64,000 bases of DNA, taken from Pterois miles (Eukaryota; Chordata; Actinopteri; Perciformes; Scorpaenidae). The DNA lies in NCBI GenBank assembly GCA_947000775.1, contig CAMQGK010000334.1, forward strand, positions 2,358,001 through 2,422,000. The letters are read 5' to 3'. Of this stretch, positions 54,501 through 64,000 are shown in pieces; position 1 is the first letter of the stretch; every line of letters begins with the position of its first letter. The position numbers and the translations under genes were made by a program. The notes below the pieces were generated by a model that was not told where the DNA came from, did no database searches, and was given only the letters and a program-made list of their open reading frames with translations.

Positions 54501-57500
54501 TTTGCAAGGACAACACAAGTCTGCAGTGTTAAGCTTTAAAGTGTCACCTTTACCACATTCAAGGACAAGGAAATTTAACAGACTAGATTATAGTTTGACC
54601 AAGCCACCAGTGATAGAAATAAAACATAAAAGCTGAAGAAAATAAGTAGGACACATCAGTAATCTAGGTCTTCTTAAAAGTAACTTATCTTTTTCATCAG
54701 GTGCACTTAACAAGCTGAAGGTTCAGCATCAAGAGGATCCCAACAGCACAACGTTGGTATCAAACAAGCCTTTCCTGCTGCGATCGCTCTTCACTGTGGG
54801 TGCCCTGGCCCGGCACTTTGATTTCGATCTGGAGGAGTTCAAGGGCACCAACAAGGTATGATTGCAGTCGATGTTTCATAATACTTTGAAATTTGGGCTG
54901 TCAAAGTTAACACTATAGCACGTTAACACAAATTTATTTTAAAGGCCCTAATTTCTTTAACGTTTTAATGCAGTCGATCATCCGGCTAGTAGGCTCTATA
55001 ACAGGCTCAGTTTTAAAGCTAGAGTGAAGATACTGGCATCATATGAAACTAGAACCTAAAGTATCCACTGGTACCAACCAGGTCATACCAGCTTGTTGAG
55101 AAGGAGGCTAAATAACGCTGCAAGTGGGCGTTGATGTGAAAGCAAAGGCGTTGCTCTACCACTTTTTTATAACAAATAAATGCAGGCTATCTCACAACTA
55201 TGTGTCTGTGTGTGTTGTGTACAGGTTGTTATCAAGGAGAAAGTTCTCGAGCTGCTGATATACTTCACCAAACATGAGGACGAGGAGGTCAAGTCCAAAG
55301 CCATCATCGGCTTAGGCAAGAACACCATTTTTAAATATTATTAAGTTTGACAAAGGTAAATTTCTCCGTATTTATTGGGTGCAAAAAAATGAGTGTTTAG
55401 GTAGCATGGGATTCTGAGTTGCAGGACAGCAGTAATAAGACCAGAGATGTGCTAGAAGCAGATTTTCTTGCCCCAGCAGGTGGAGATGACGTTGATAGAG
55501 ATGCCTTGTTTTGTTCTTACATTTCTTTGCTGTTTGTTATTCTCCTCCCTCAGGCTTCCTTGTGATCATGCATCCCAGCCAGATGTTTATGCCAGAAGTG
55601 AAGTCCTTGTACAACGGAATCCTGGCTGACAGTGCCTCCTCCATCAACCTTAAAATCCAGATCCTCAAAAACCTCCAGACGTACCTTCAGGAGGAGGACA
55701 CGCGGATGCAGGAAGCAGACAGAGAATGTAAGCGGTTGTTGTTGTAGTTTAACAGCTTTTTGTTTCAGTGCTCCAGCGTTACATCCTCTGACCACATACA
55801 AACTTTGTTGGTGGCACCATCAACAGTGCGCAGTGATTAATGACTTGCTTATTTTGACATTTTGCCTGTAAAAGTTGGTGAAGCATCATAATTTGTGTCC
55901 TCACAGGGAAGAAACTGTCAAAACAGGAGGATCTGAAGGAGATGGGCGACATCTCTTCAGGGATGAGCAGTTCCATCATGCAGCTCTATCTAAAGCAGGT
56001 GTTGGAGGCCTTCTTCCACACCCAGTCCAGTGTACGGCACTTTGCTCTCAACGTCATAGCTCTCACACTCAATCAGGGTCTCATCCATCCTGTACAGGTA
56101 AGAGCCACAACCAGATATGGGCATGTGTGTAAGCATCTTAAAGCCTAAAAATAACTCGATAAAGATCCATTATTTCATGTGCAGTAGTATAGTTAAACCC
56201 TCATTTGCTTCAGAACAGAAGAATGAACGTATGCATGTGAACGTCATGTCTTTTTTTTTGTCCCATCTGTGCAGTGTGTACCCTACCTCATTGCAATGGG
56301 AACAGACCCAGAGCCCAGCATGAGGAACAAATCAGACCAGCAGCTGGTGGAGATTGACAAGAAATACACAGGATTCATACATGTGAGTCGTTGTTCAGTG
56401 TCATCAAGGTTAAAAATAATGGCTCATCTCGTTACTCCATAACTTAAGCTAGTTGAGCCATTTGTACCTGGATAAGGAATTCCAACTTATCCTTTCAGTG
56501 CTCCCCCATTAACCTTCAGTACAGAGTGATCAACAGATGATCACTCAGTCATCCAGCAACTTCTTAGTACTGGTGGTAAAATGTGCGAGAGGACCTTAAT
56601 GTTGATGTGATTTTTAAATGTATTAAAATAACTGAGATCTGAGAGTGTATACGTGTCAGAATTCCCTCGGAAAATGTCATAAATTTAAAATATCTGGAAT
56701 TGTATGAGGGGAGGCTTTAAGACTTGGTCTAGGTGCCTGTTGGCATCTGGCCGCTCAGACCTCGGCCTTGCTCCCCCCCTCCTTTTGCTCTGTTGATGGA
56801 GTTTCCCTGAGGCCCAGGTCAAAGGGCAGGTTAGAGGCTGCTACTGTGCTGTGTACCGACCCCCATAGCCTGGGCCTTCTCTCGGCTATATAATAACAGT
56901 ATAATCTGTATTAAGGTATAAAGGTATTAAAAAGGTCTTAAATTTCATTAAATCTGTACTTAAAAATGTCCAGATGCCCTGATCCATGCCAATATACAGA
57001 ATAATAAAGGCAAAAGCAGTTGCAGATCACTTAAGTCATGTTCCATAGCTACTTTACTGCATGAAGTAGTTTGTCGTATAACTCTTTTCCGTCACTAATG
57101 GCCAGTAGATAATCACTAGAAATATGCATGTAAAATGCATTACAGCCAGATTCTTTATGCAATATTTTTTCCTGTCACAATGTAGATGGAACGTCTGTAG
57201 TGCTATTTTAGTCTTATTATTTTATTGGCAGCAGCTGTCTCTGCAGTTGCCTGAAATACTAAGGTTTTAACAATTTTTTTTCAACACAACTTTCCACAGA
57301 TGAAGGCAGTTGCTGGGATGAAGATGTCCTACAACTTGCAGCAAGCCATCGAGTCGTCTCGTAGGACCATCATAAGAGGTTTCAGACAGGATGAGACGCA
57401 CACGGCACTGTGCTCCCACCTCTTCACGATGATTCGGGGGAACCGGCAGCACCGGAGGGCTTTCCTTATCTCACTGCTAAACCTCTTCGATGACAGTGCT

Positions 57501-60500
57501 GTGAGTAAACTCGCTCTCATCGTAACATGTCTTGGCACTGCTCAGTGTTTAGTGGTATTTCCTTATTAACAACATGCCAATTGAAAATCTTTGCCAGCAA
57601 GAAATGTAATAAAATTAGGAAGTATTAAATAGCTCTTATACCGACAATGCCACTGATTTTAAAGCAATACCTTTCATAAAGAGACGACAAACACTGTTGT
57701 GTTGAAAGATGTTAAATCCGATTACTTTACTGGTTAAACTGACTAGTTTATTTTTGACCATGTATGGATAGCAGGGCTGTCAAAGTTGACGTGACAATAA
57801 CGCAATGTTGTTTTAATGCTACTGATTTATTTTACACATTTATGCAGATTTTTAGGTTGTAGCAGACTCAGTTTTAAAGCTAGAATGAAGATGCTGGCAT
57901 CATACGAAACTAGTAAACCTAAGTTTGGTTCCAGCCCTATACTAGCTTTTTGGGAAGGAGGCTAAATAACTCTCCAAACTTGACCCTTGACCTCTGACCT
58001 CAAGATATGTGAATGAAAATGGGTTCTATGGGTAGCCACCAGTCTCCCCTTTGCAGACATGCCCACTTCATGATAACCACATACAGTTTGAGGCAAGTCA
58101 TAGTCAAGTCAGCACACTGACACACTGACAGCTGGTGTTGCCTGTTGGGCTTTGAGCATAATTTTATGCTAAAAGCAGTACCTGTGGTACCGCTTTCGCT
58201 TTCTACCGCTTTGTCATTATTTTTTCTTCTAAACTGATTTCCAATAATAAATATATACATACATTTGCATAAAGCAAGCATATTTGCTCACTCTTATGTT
58301 GATAAGAGTATTAAATACTTGACAAATCCTAAAGGTACATTTTGAACAGATAAAAAATGTGTGATTAATTTGGGATTAATTGCGATAAACTTGATCGCAA
58401 TTAAATATTTTATTATTTATTTTATTTATATTGACTGACAGCCCTAATGAATATTTAAATTCATAACAAGCAAACACTGCAATATGAGTTTGTACCAGGT
58501 ACAGACTCTCGATCATGCTTTTCCCCTCTTTTCTTTGTCGCTGCAGAAGACGGAAGTAAACATGCTGCTGTTTGTAGCAGACAACCTCGCCTGTTTCCCT
58601 TACCAGAGCCAGGAGGAGCCTCTCTTCATTATGCACCACATAGACATCACCTTGTCTGTTTCCGGCAGCAACTTGTTGCAAACCTTCAAAGAGGTAGGGT
58701 AGCATTTTTGAAAGCAGCTTGCATATATTGGAGGTGTGTGTCCCCTCCACTGGGGTTTAAGAAATCTTGAAAAGCATTTTTTGTTAATGTTTGTGTTATT
58801 AATTTCTCCCGTCCAGCTTCTGCTAAAGGAGCCGAGGCGTAAGGAGAAGAAGGTAAAGGTAAAGGAGTGGAAGAACACGTCAGATGGGGAGGATGAAGAG
58901 GAAAGGATGAACTGCGAGTCTCCCAGTAGCGAAGAGGAAGAGAACAGCGACAATGACGATGTGGTACGGCGGCCTAAAAAGGCCAGAAAACCTGTTGCAG
59001 ACTCGGAGAGCTCAGAATCCGACTCTGATCTGGAAGATTTGGATTTAGAGGATGTGGAAAAAGTCATGAGGCTCCTCCCGGACAATCCCATGGGTCTCTT
59101 GGACTTCGCTAATGCTGTTCAGGGCATCCTGTTGCTGCTGGTGCTCAAACAGCATCTGAAGAACCAGTATGGATTCTCTGATGGGTAAGATCTACATAAT
59201 CTTTATTTCTATACAGCCTTTATCTAAATAACTAGATCTACATCTTTAAGTGTGGATTAGTTTGTTTCAAACCTAGTTTCAAACCTTCAGCCACAGTGGC
59301 CTCTGTAACTCAACTTTTTTTTTTTTCTTCCAACAGCAAAATTCAGAAGTACTCTCCAACAGAGTCAGCCAAGGTGTACGATAAGGCAGTGAACAGAAAA
59401 AGCAACGTTCACTTCCACCCACGACAAACCATTGACTTCATCTCCAACAACATGGCTCGCGCCTCACTGTCAAATGATGTCAAGAAGCGGATTGTCAGAC
59501 AGTACTTAGATGTAAGTAATGAAGCCATATCAGACTTTAATTGCCGATGTTTTATGGAGGCCGGCATCACCGATTGCCTGTTCATTAGCTTCTGGGTTCT
59601 TCTCACCGGTCACTTACATCAGCATTTAAATACAATCATTTCTAATTATCTGAAGAAGGTATCAGTACACAGTAAAATGTGCCAAAAGTTTGGTTAGCAT
59701 TCAACAAAGTGCAGTATTCTTGTTAAGTTTTAAACTATAACTAGGCTCTCATGACAGACACCATTTCCTAGCCCTGACCTAACTTACCTTTCTGCCTACC
59801 TTTATTTTAAGGCTGGGCGATATGGCTTGTAAATACTCTCTCAATATTTTTAGGCTGTGCAGCTGTATATAATATTATCTCTGTTTTCATATTTTCTCTA
59901 AAATGGCATAACAGTTTGATTTAAAGCTAGGGTAGGCAGTTTATTGGCAGAAATAACCTTTCAGCATATTTTGTTTAAAGTGGTATCCCAGGGTAGGCAG
60001 TCTTCTGGGGAAAAAAAAAAAACAAACAGAAAATGCCAGAATGGCAATACAGCCCTCATTCTTAATCATCTGCCCCCTCTCTGTCATGATGACTAGTACT
60101 ACAGTAACCTGTACGAATATTAGTCAGTCATTTCAAACGTCATCTGGATCATTATGATCCGGATGCTATCATAGAGCGGCAATTCTATGCAAAGTACCGT
60201 CCTGTTTTCTTTGCAAACTTGTGGGCCTGTAAAGCCCTTTGAGATGACGTACTGTTAACGGAGGCTCTAACAAGCTACAATATTGGCAAAGTGTTTCAGA
60301 GGTAGCGAGAACATGCTCCTAATAGTTTAGCCTTTCGCTCACCGTATCCGTCGCAGTGAGCTCATGCAGAATGCTAATCTAAAGAGATGGAGAGAATGAT
60401 GCTTTCCCCAAGATACTGCCGTAGTTACTGTAGCCGTGAGGCCAGCTCAAAGCGCTAGCCGCAGCCATGAGCAGAAGGCTAAACTATTAGCAACATTTTC

Positions 60501-62318
60501 TCTCCATCTCTGAAACGCTTTGCCGATATTGTCTGACTTTTTTTGATAAATTTGTCGTCCTTTTAGGGTTGCTTTTCAGTATTGACAGTTGTTTCCAATG
60601 CTGGAATAGCTACCTTTCCAGCAGAATGTTCCATCATTGAATCAGGCTTTGGGACATGAACATCCATCTGTATTACAGCCATAGGAACATTGTGATTGGC
60701 CGGAGCCTCCCGTCACAGGCTAGATTTTGTAAAGCTTGAACACGGAGCCATAAGGAGATGCAGAAGTCTAGTTTTCTCTCAGACCACTTGCATTAAATTA
60801 AATATGCCGAAAGTATGATGAAATTTTAGCCCAATAATGCCAAAGAAATATTCTGTCTGCTGCTTTAACTCTTTGATGGTCAGATTGGTCTTTGGAAGTG
60901 TATTGTTTTGTATTAAGTTTGAATAATCATTCACACAAATTCAATTTCTTTCTGAAATATTAGTTTGTAGGCAGAAGTTTTTATATTTGTCATTCATTTT
61001 AATTATTTAATATTATTTTGTTTTATTTATGCATTTATTATTGACAGATTGACTGGCTTATTGAATGTAAAATTGCCGATCACATTCACTGGAAGGTCGC
61101 TTTTATTTTGAAGCCAGTTCTTACACTCTTACCATAATACTTAGTATATACACATACCGCAAAACAACAAAGGGTTTAATTTAACTCTCTTTTTCCAAGT
61201 GGAGCCTGACATCTTCCATTACAGTTTACAACCTCAACACATATAAACTTGCTTTGGCGCTTCACGTTTTTGTCTCTCTCCAGTCTGTGCTTCCTTCCAG
61301 ATACAAAGTAGATGCCTGTCACTGCCATGCTCATGCCACACACATTCGCTCAGGAGTGTTGAATTGAATTGAGAGCTGCAGAAGTGAAACGCCAAAGCGA
61401 GTCACAATTTGTACACCATGTTTGCAATACAGTCATTTACTACATCCCACATACAGTAGAACAAGCCACAATGTCTAGAGTATATTAAATATATATCACC
61501 CACCCCTATTTCATCTCTTACCCTCACCCAAGCAAAGAGCAGATACTCTTTGGGTTGACCAGGCCTTACCTACATTGTATCTGCTGGATGACCCCACTGG
61601 CTCAGTTTTCCCTTCAAATCAGTTTGTAATCGTTACCTCAACTAGTTTCTTGTCTTTTCACTCCACACAGTTCAAGGTTCTGATGGAACATCTGGATCCA
61701 GACGAGGAGGATGAAGAGGGAGAAGCGTCTGCCAGCGCTAACATCAGAAACAAAGCCATAAGCGCCCTACTGGGAGGTTCCGGCCCCATGTCAGGACCCA
61801 GTCCCCGCAATCAGGCAGGACCAGAGACAGATGACGATTATAGTGATGGTGACGAAAGGACCCCAGGGGTGAGAGAAATGCACACACATACTATTTGTAA
61901 CATACAATATAAAAATGTGGGGGGAAAAAGCGCAACATTTTTTTTTTTTTTTCTTCTGTACCCCCTGCAGTCCTCTCGAAGGTCAAGGCGAACAGGTGAC
62001 TCCATGAGTGACACGGTGGAAGCCATGGATGTGATTGCCCTTTCCTGCCCCAAATACAAGGACCGGCCGCAAATAGCTCGAGTCATCCAGAAGACCTCCA
62101 ATGGATATAGCATCCACTGGATGGCGGGCTCCTACTCGGGGCCCTGGGCGGAGGCCAAGAAACGTGATGGCCGCAAACTGGTGCCTTGGGTGGACACTAT
62201 TAAGGAGTCGGACATCATTTACAAGAAGATTGCCTTGACCAGCAACCACAAACTGAGCAACAAAGTAGTACAGACTTTACGCTCACTGTATGCAGCGCGG
62301 GAAGGAGGGGCTAGCTAA
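32196..62318 (+). CDS. nipbl: Nipped-B-like protein (SCC2 cohesin loader), complete, 47 coding exons
   Basis: NIPBL with MAU2 forms the cohesin-loading complex. It stimulates the cohesin ATPase, loads the ring on chromatin and supports loop extrusion in the nucleus. The start is ATG at 32196 (A at -3; MNGDMPHVPITTLAGIASL, nearly identical to human) and the stop is TAA at 62316-62318. All exon phases agree across 47 exons, giving about 2536 aa (human isoform A is 2804). Order: MAU2-binding N-terminus, disordered basic region, PVVVL HP1-binding motif (725-729), conserved linker, large HEAT-repeat solenoid (about 1071-2174), acidic/basic segment, conserved C-terminus. The shortfall against human lies mainly in the disordered exon at 39629-40374. 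Teleosts have nipbla and nipblb; the paralogue is not assigned. Confidence 0.97.
32699..33978. other. nipbl: nipbl intron, no further element recognised
   Basis: 1.28 kb of AT-rich intron; a GC-richer patch at about 33230-33400 may be an old repeat. The other nipbl introns longer than 300 nt without an entry of their own (29969-32109 outside the MITE, 34080-34579, 35155-36614, 40375-42001, 43669-44381, 45396-45926, 47131-48074, 48208-48554, 48915-49307, 49808-50712, 51154-52370, 52781-53333, 56383-57299) likewise show no exon or clear element. Confidence 0.5.
37366..37663 (-). mobile_element. SINE family A copy in a nipbl intron, minus strand, with G-run
   Basis: In reverse orientation it runs from the CCATCCATCC tail complement at 37366 to the head complement CACCGTGCAGCCCT at 37663. 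It matches the family body, for example the complement of CCAAAGACATGC. The C-rich spot of the family has become a long G-rich run at 37399-37464. Confidence 0.8.
37399..37464 (+). repeat. Long G-run inside a SINE
   Basis: G-runs of about 25 and 15, split by CC, then further G-rich sequence. It may be real or an assembly artefact. Confidence 0.8.
39629..40374 (+). CDS. nipbl: nipbl large disordered exon (residues 439-687)
   Basis: The exon starts in QDKDKPLKKRKQDSF, a conserved nuclear-localisation-like basic patch. It continues through a Gly/Pro-rich stretch, the conserved RPPLMVSIDLQQAGR, and a long Arg/Asp/Ser/His-rich tract (about residues 550-655), and ends in LLGGHSGALKNFQIPK. At 746 nt it is much shorter than the matching human exon, and the human PETPKQKG-type repeats are missing. 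The open frame runs on past the donor to 40539, but the K|IKRDKDG junction with the next exon shows the splice. Confidence 0.92.
42002..43668 (+). CDS. nipbl: nipbl exons with HP1-binding motif and basic linker (residues 688-875)
   Basis: Exons: 42002-42215, 42368-42544, 43495-43668. The first carries KPVVVLKKLSVDQ; the PxVxL pentapeptide PVVVL (42113-42127) is the known HP1 chromoshadow-binding type of motif in NIPBL. The second encodes LKELPPELLAEIESTMPLCE, KRKRSTVNEKPKYAE and an acidic SSDEDYD patch. The third is Arg/Ser/Gly-rich and ends in SPPPSMSE. Its donor GTCAGT is weaker than the others, and using it makes the next residue Ile where human has Val. Confidence 0.9.
42715..43402. mobile_element. 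MITE-like element, copy 1 in nipbl, left end missing
   Basis: It shares AAAGCTAGAGTGAAGATACTGG, GGGTAGCCACCAGTCTC, GGCAAGTCATAGTCAAGTCA and ACATTTGCATAAAG with the copy at 57775. The right end is ATTGACAGCCCTAA; no matching left terminus is found. Confidence 0.6.
44382..45395 (+). CDS. nipbl: nipbl conserved linker exons (residues 876-1070)
   Basis: Exons: 44382-44543, 44633-44736 (acceptor ambiguous by 3 nt either way), 44830-44916, 45164-45395. They encode ARKMKMKEKQKKRKAYEPKL, DDDEIPQELLLGKHQLSELG, LLNILEKNIQDGSKLS, LWRDLIMERVTKSADACLTA and HLQNTLYPQYDPVYR, all close to human NIPBL. This region leads into the ordered hook-shaped body of the protein. Confidence 0.95.
45927..50811 (+). CDS. 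nipbl: nipbl solenoid exons, first part (residues 1071-1515)
   Basis: Exons: 45927-46078, 46180-46260, 46478-46578, 46795-46924, 47048-47130, 48075-48207, 48555-48698, 48828-48914, 49308-49528, 49705-49807, 50713-50811. Highly conserved helical-repeat sequence: STHKQRVIVMLYNKVCDIVS, VENVSELQLCAIKLVTAVFS, GSKQGEEDYRPLFENFVQDL, EMALRVASLDYLGTVAARLR, IVRYLASMRPFAQSFDIYLT, KAMKCLSEVVAVDPSILAR. Every junction restores the human-like reading. Confidence 0.96.
50030..50081 (+). repeat. Imperfect (CA)n microsatellite in a nipbl intron
   Basis: CA units broken by CT and AA interruptions. Confidence 0.9.
51007..54855 (+). CDS. nipbl: nipbl solenoid exons, middle part (residues 1516-1870)
   Basis: Exons: 51007-51153, 52371-52505, 52682-52780, 53334-53387, 53480-53588, 53754-53884, 54094-54234, 54365-54458, 54701-54855. 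They encode canonical HEAT repeats: SDMQRGVHGRLMDNSTSVRE, DTGISVRKRVIKILRDICLE, KLVNETFQKLWFTPTP, CRDTGYDWFEQLLQN, YKPAKKACVQLVDNLVEHIL, KILELVVPLMEHPSETFLAT, SLFTVGALARHFDFDLEEF. In SCC2 structures this part of the hook contacts SMC heads and the kleisin. Confidence 0.96.
54894..55130. mobile_element. MITE-like element, copy 2 in nipbl, right part missing
   Basis: The left end GGGCTGTCAAAGTTAAC and the AAAGCTAGAGTGAAGATACTGG block are present; the right half is lost. Same family as 42715 and 57775. Confidence 0.6.
55225..58693 (+). CDS. nipbl: nipbl solenoid exons, last part (residues 1871-2174)
   Basis: Exons: 55225-55315, 55554-55727, 55907-56097, 56275-56382, 57300-57500, 58547-58693. 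The first intron of this set begins with GC, not GT. Conserved blocks: KEKVLELLIYFTKHEDEEVK, LKIQILKNLQTYLQEEDTRM, LKEMGDISSGMSSSIMQLYL, ASMRN-type HEAT text in PYLIAMGTDPEPSMRNKSDQ, RGFRQDETHTALCSHLF, RGNRQHRRAFLISLLNLFDD, HHIDITLSVSGSNLLQTFKE. Confidence 0.95.
57775..58447. mobile_element. MITE-like element, copy 3 in nipbl, both ends present
   Basis: The left end AGGGCTGTCA and the right end TGACAGCCCT are exact inverse copies. There is no ORF of substance. The inner blocks are shared with the copies at 42715 and 54894. The TIR word is that of hAT-like fish MITEs, but I do not assign a superfamily. Confidence 0.7.
58817..62318 (+). CDS. nipbl: nipbl C-terminal exons (residues 2175-2536)
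   Basis: Exons: 58817-59184, 59337-59511, 61671-61868, 61971-62318. They begin with a Lys/Glu-rich stretch, then an acidic serine-rich segment (DSESSESDSDLEDLDLEDVE), a conserved helix pair (LLDFANAVQGILLLLVLKQH) and KIQKYSPTESAKVYDKAVNR. An acidic linker (EHLDPDEEDEEGE) follows, and the end is the isoform-A type C-terminus (PKYKDRPQIARVIQKTS, RDGRKLVPWVDTIKESDI, VVQTLRSLYAAREG). The last intron, 102 nt, has no in-frame stop. Confidence 0.95.
59921..60868. mobile_element. MITE/foldback-like element in a nipbl intron
   Basis: The ends TTAAAGC... and ...GCTTTAA are inverse copies with further weak similarity. It carries a 65-bp imperfect inverted repeat, 60277-60341 against 60468-60532. No coding capacity. 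Confidence 0.5.
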
Positions 62319-64000
62319 TGGCTCCCGTGTGTTTTTTTTTTTTTCTTTCTTTCGTTTCTTTTTCTTTTTTTTTGTCCCCCTTCTCCATTTCTACTTTATC
62401 AAAATCCTCCTCTTCCCTGCTCCTACTCCTCCTCCTCAACCTGCCACCTCCAACAACACAGCCAAACTTCACTGGATTCCTACCCTCCTCTTCTCCTTCC
62501 TCATTTTTGTAAGAAAACACAAGAGGGCAAGAATATTTGACACTACATAATTTTACATGAGTTATTCTTGCAAAAATGACACAAAACATAAGACTTATTA
62601 TATTAGAGGGACTGCTCACGTTTTGTTTGTGTAAGTGCAGAGGATAGAATCCAGAAGGCATTAAAGGAATAATTCACCCTAATTATCCCTTATAAAGGCT
62701 ATCAGAAAAGAGACCTGGAGGGAAATGTTTTGTCAACATTGTTGTGGGAGCTCCTTCGCTGTTGTGCAGCAGATTCTAGTCGCTCATTTCTACTCCCACT
62801 GTATCATAGTTTAACACAACAAAAACCTAAAATGTTTATATCTCTGAAGACAAAAAGCTGTAAAAAAAGAATAAAACCTTAAGTGAATGTTGGAAATTAG
62901 TCTTTTTGATGTTCTTATTAAAGTGTTTTTGGAGTTTATTATACTACTAGCACCCTGATGTTTTTTTTTTCCTTTTAGCTTTTAGATATTTGAAGGAAAA
63001 AGAAGAAAAAAAGAAAAAAAAATAAGAATTTTTATTTTTGTTCACTTTTATTTGTCCATGCTGTACAATGGCAGAGTCCTCTGAACATAATTTATTCTAT
63101 TTCGAACTACGCATGCAGTATATGTGGCCTATTGCAGGAGGATATTTTGTAAATGTAGATTTTGTTGTATTAGGTCACCCTAGTAATAAGAGGAAAGGGT
63201 ATTCATACCCTTTTGGTGGAACAAATACTGCAATAAATTTTCTACTTCTTTGTCACTTGTCTGCTCAAAGTGTTAATCTGATCTTTTCATTTTATAAATG
63301 AAGAAAAGTTTCTGCTGTAACACAGACGGGCCTGAAAGGACCAAGAGGGTTGATCATTTACATAGAGGGAGAGAAACTACAAAATGATGCCAAATGACCC
63401 TTATTAGTATTTCTGTATATAGATTTCAAAACCAGAAGTATGGTCAGAATTTGTAGTTTTAATTTTTCTATATTTGAAAATATTATCATGTTACCGTGTT
63501 TGGACTTTTTTTCTATAAATTGTGCCCTTACAAGAATCAGACTAGACCGCTTTGGAAGACCGAACATCAGTAATTGCCTATGTCACTAGCTGCATCTAGT
63601 GCATAAAACTGTATGATCATTTGTGACAAATCTGCAAGACTTTTGGGGTTATTATATTATATTATAGTCATGGGTAGCACTTTGCAAGAGGATTTATCCA
63701 AACATGTAGAGTAGTCTATTCGTGCACCATGATGTTATTACCCTATTTTCCTCTGGTAGTTTTTAAAATCACATAAAAATCAAAAATACAGTTAAGAGTT
63801 ACTAGATTTTACATGCTAAACAGGAGTGAAGTATTAACCTGCTCTTCCTCAACCTTTTGTTTGGTTATCATAATGTGTGTGGGTGTGACGCTGTGGACTA
63901 TTTGTAGAGCGCGTTACGAAGCTTTATGGACCAACTGACTCGCCGTACTCTGGTGATGTCACCATCTTGGAAAAAAAATCAAATATGAACTGTAGTCAAC
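62319..64000 (+). other. nipbl: nipbl 3' UTR and downstream sequence
   Basis: A T/C-rich tract directly follows the stop (62330-62480), then AT-rich sequence. Possible AATAAA signals lie at 62870-62875 and 63232-63237. No further gene is seen before the window end; the ORFs are short and without recognisable content. Confidence 0.6.
62870..63237 (+). terminator. nipbl: Candidate poly(A) signals of nipbl
   Basis: AATAAA at 62870-62875 and at 63232-63237. Which one is used, or whether the UTR continues beyond, cannot be decided from the sequence. Confidence 0.4.

Overview
The window reads as teleost fish nuclear DNA. It has two multi-exon vertebrate genes with GT-AG introns and compact, fish-sized introns. 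It also has tRNA-derived SINEs with GGAT or CTT tails, a Tc1-like transposon relic, MITE-like elements and long CA, TG and TA microsatellites. The species cannot be named from the sequence alone.

Layout, all genes on the + strand. 1-7000 is intergenic, with one young SINE and two dinucleotide repeats. About 7000-24265 is slc1a3, the glial glutamate transporter EAAT1/GLAST. Nine coding exons between 7806 and 22545 join without a frame break into 536 residues, with a 1.7 kb 3' UTR. Its 8.6 kb intron 2 holds most of the local repeats. 24265-27900 is intergenic, with a nested SINE pair, and ends at a sequence matching the CTCF core consensus. About 28100 to beyond 63200 is nipbl, the cohesin loader subunit Nipped-B-like/SCC2. 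It has probable non-coding exons in a CpG-rich promoter block, then 47 coding exons from 32196 to 62318 that join in a continuous frame into about 2536 residues. Its 3' UTR runs towards the window end.

The two genes do not act in one pathway. The transporter clears synaptic glutamate at the plasma membrane, and NIPBL loads cohesin on chromatin in the nucleus. As I recall, SLC1A3 and NIPBL are also close neighbours in human, so the pair is probably conserved synteny. Teleosts usually have two copies of each gene (a/b); I could not assign these copies to a paralogue.

I did not find a new gene system. The points most worth a second look are: a perfect CTCF-core match just upstream of the cohesin-loader gene; a GC-AG intron; a three-way NAG acceptor; a stop-free 102-nt intron near the nipbl C-terminus; a possible spliced upstream ORF; a SINE-plus-palindrome composite inside a direct repeat; and a 65-bp inverted repeat in a nipbl intron.
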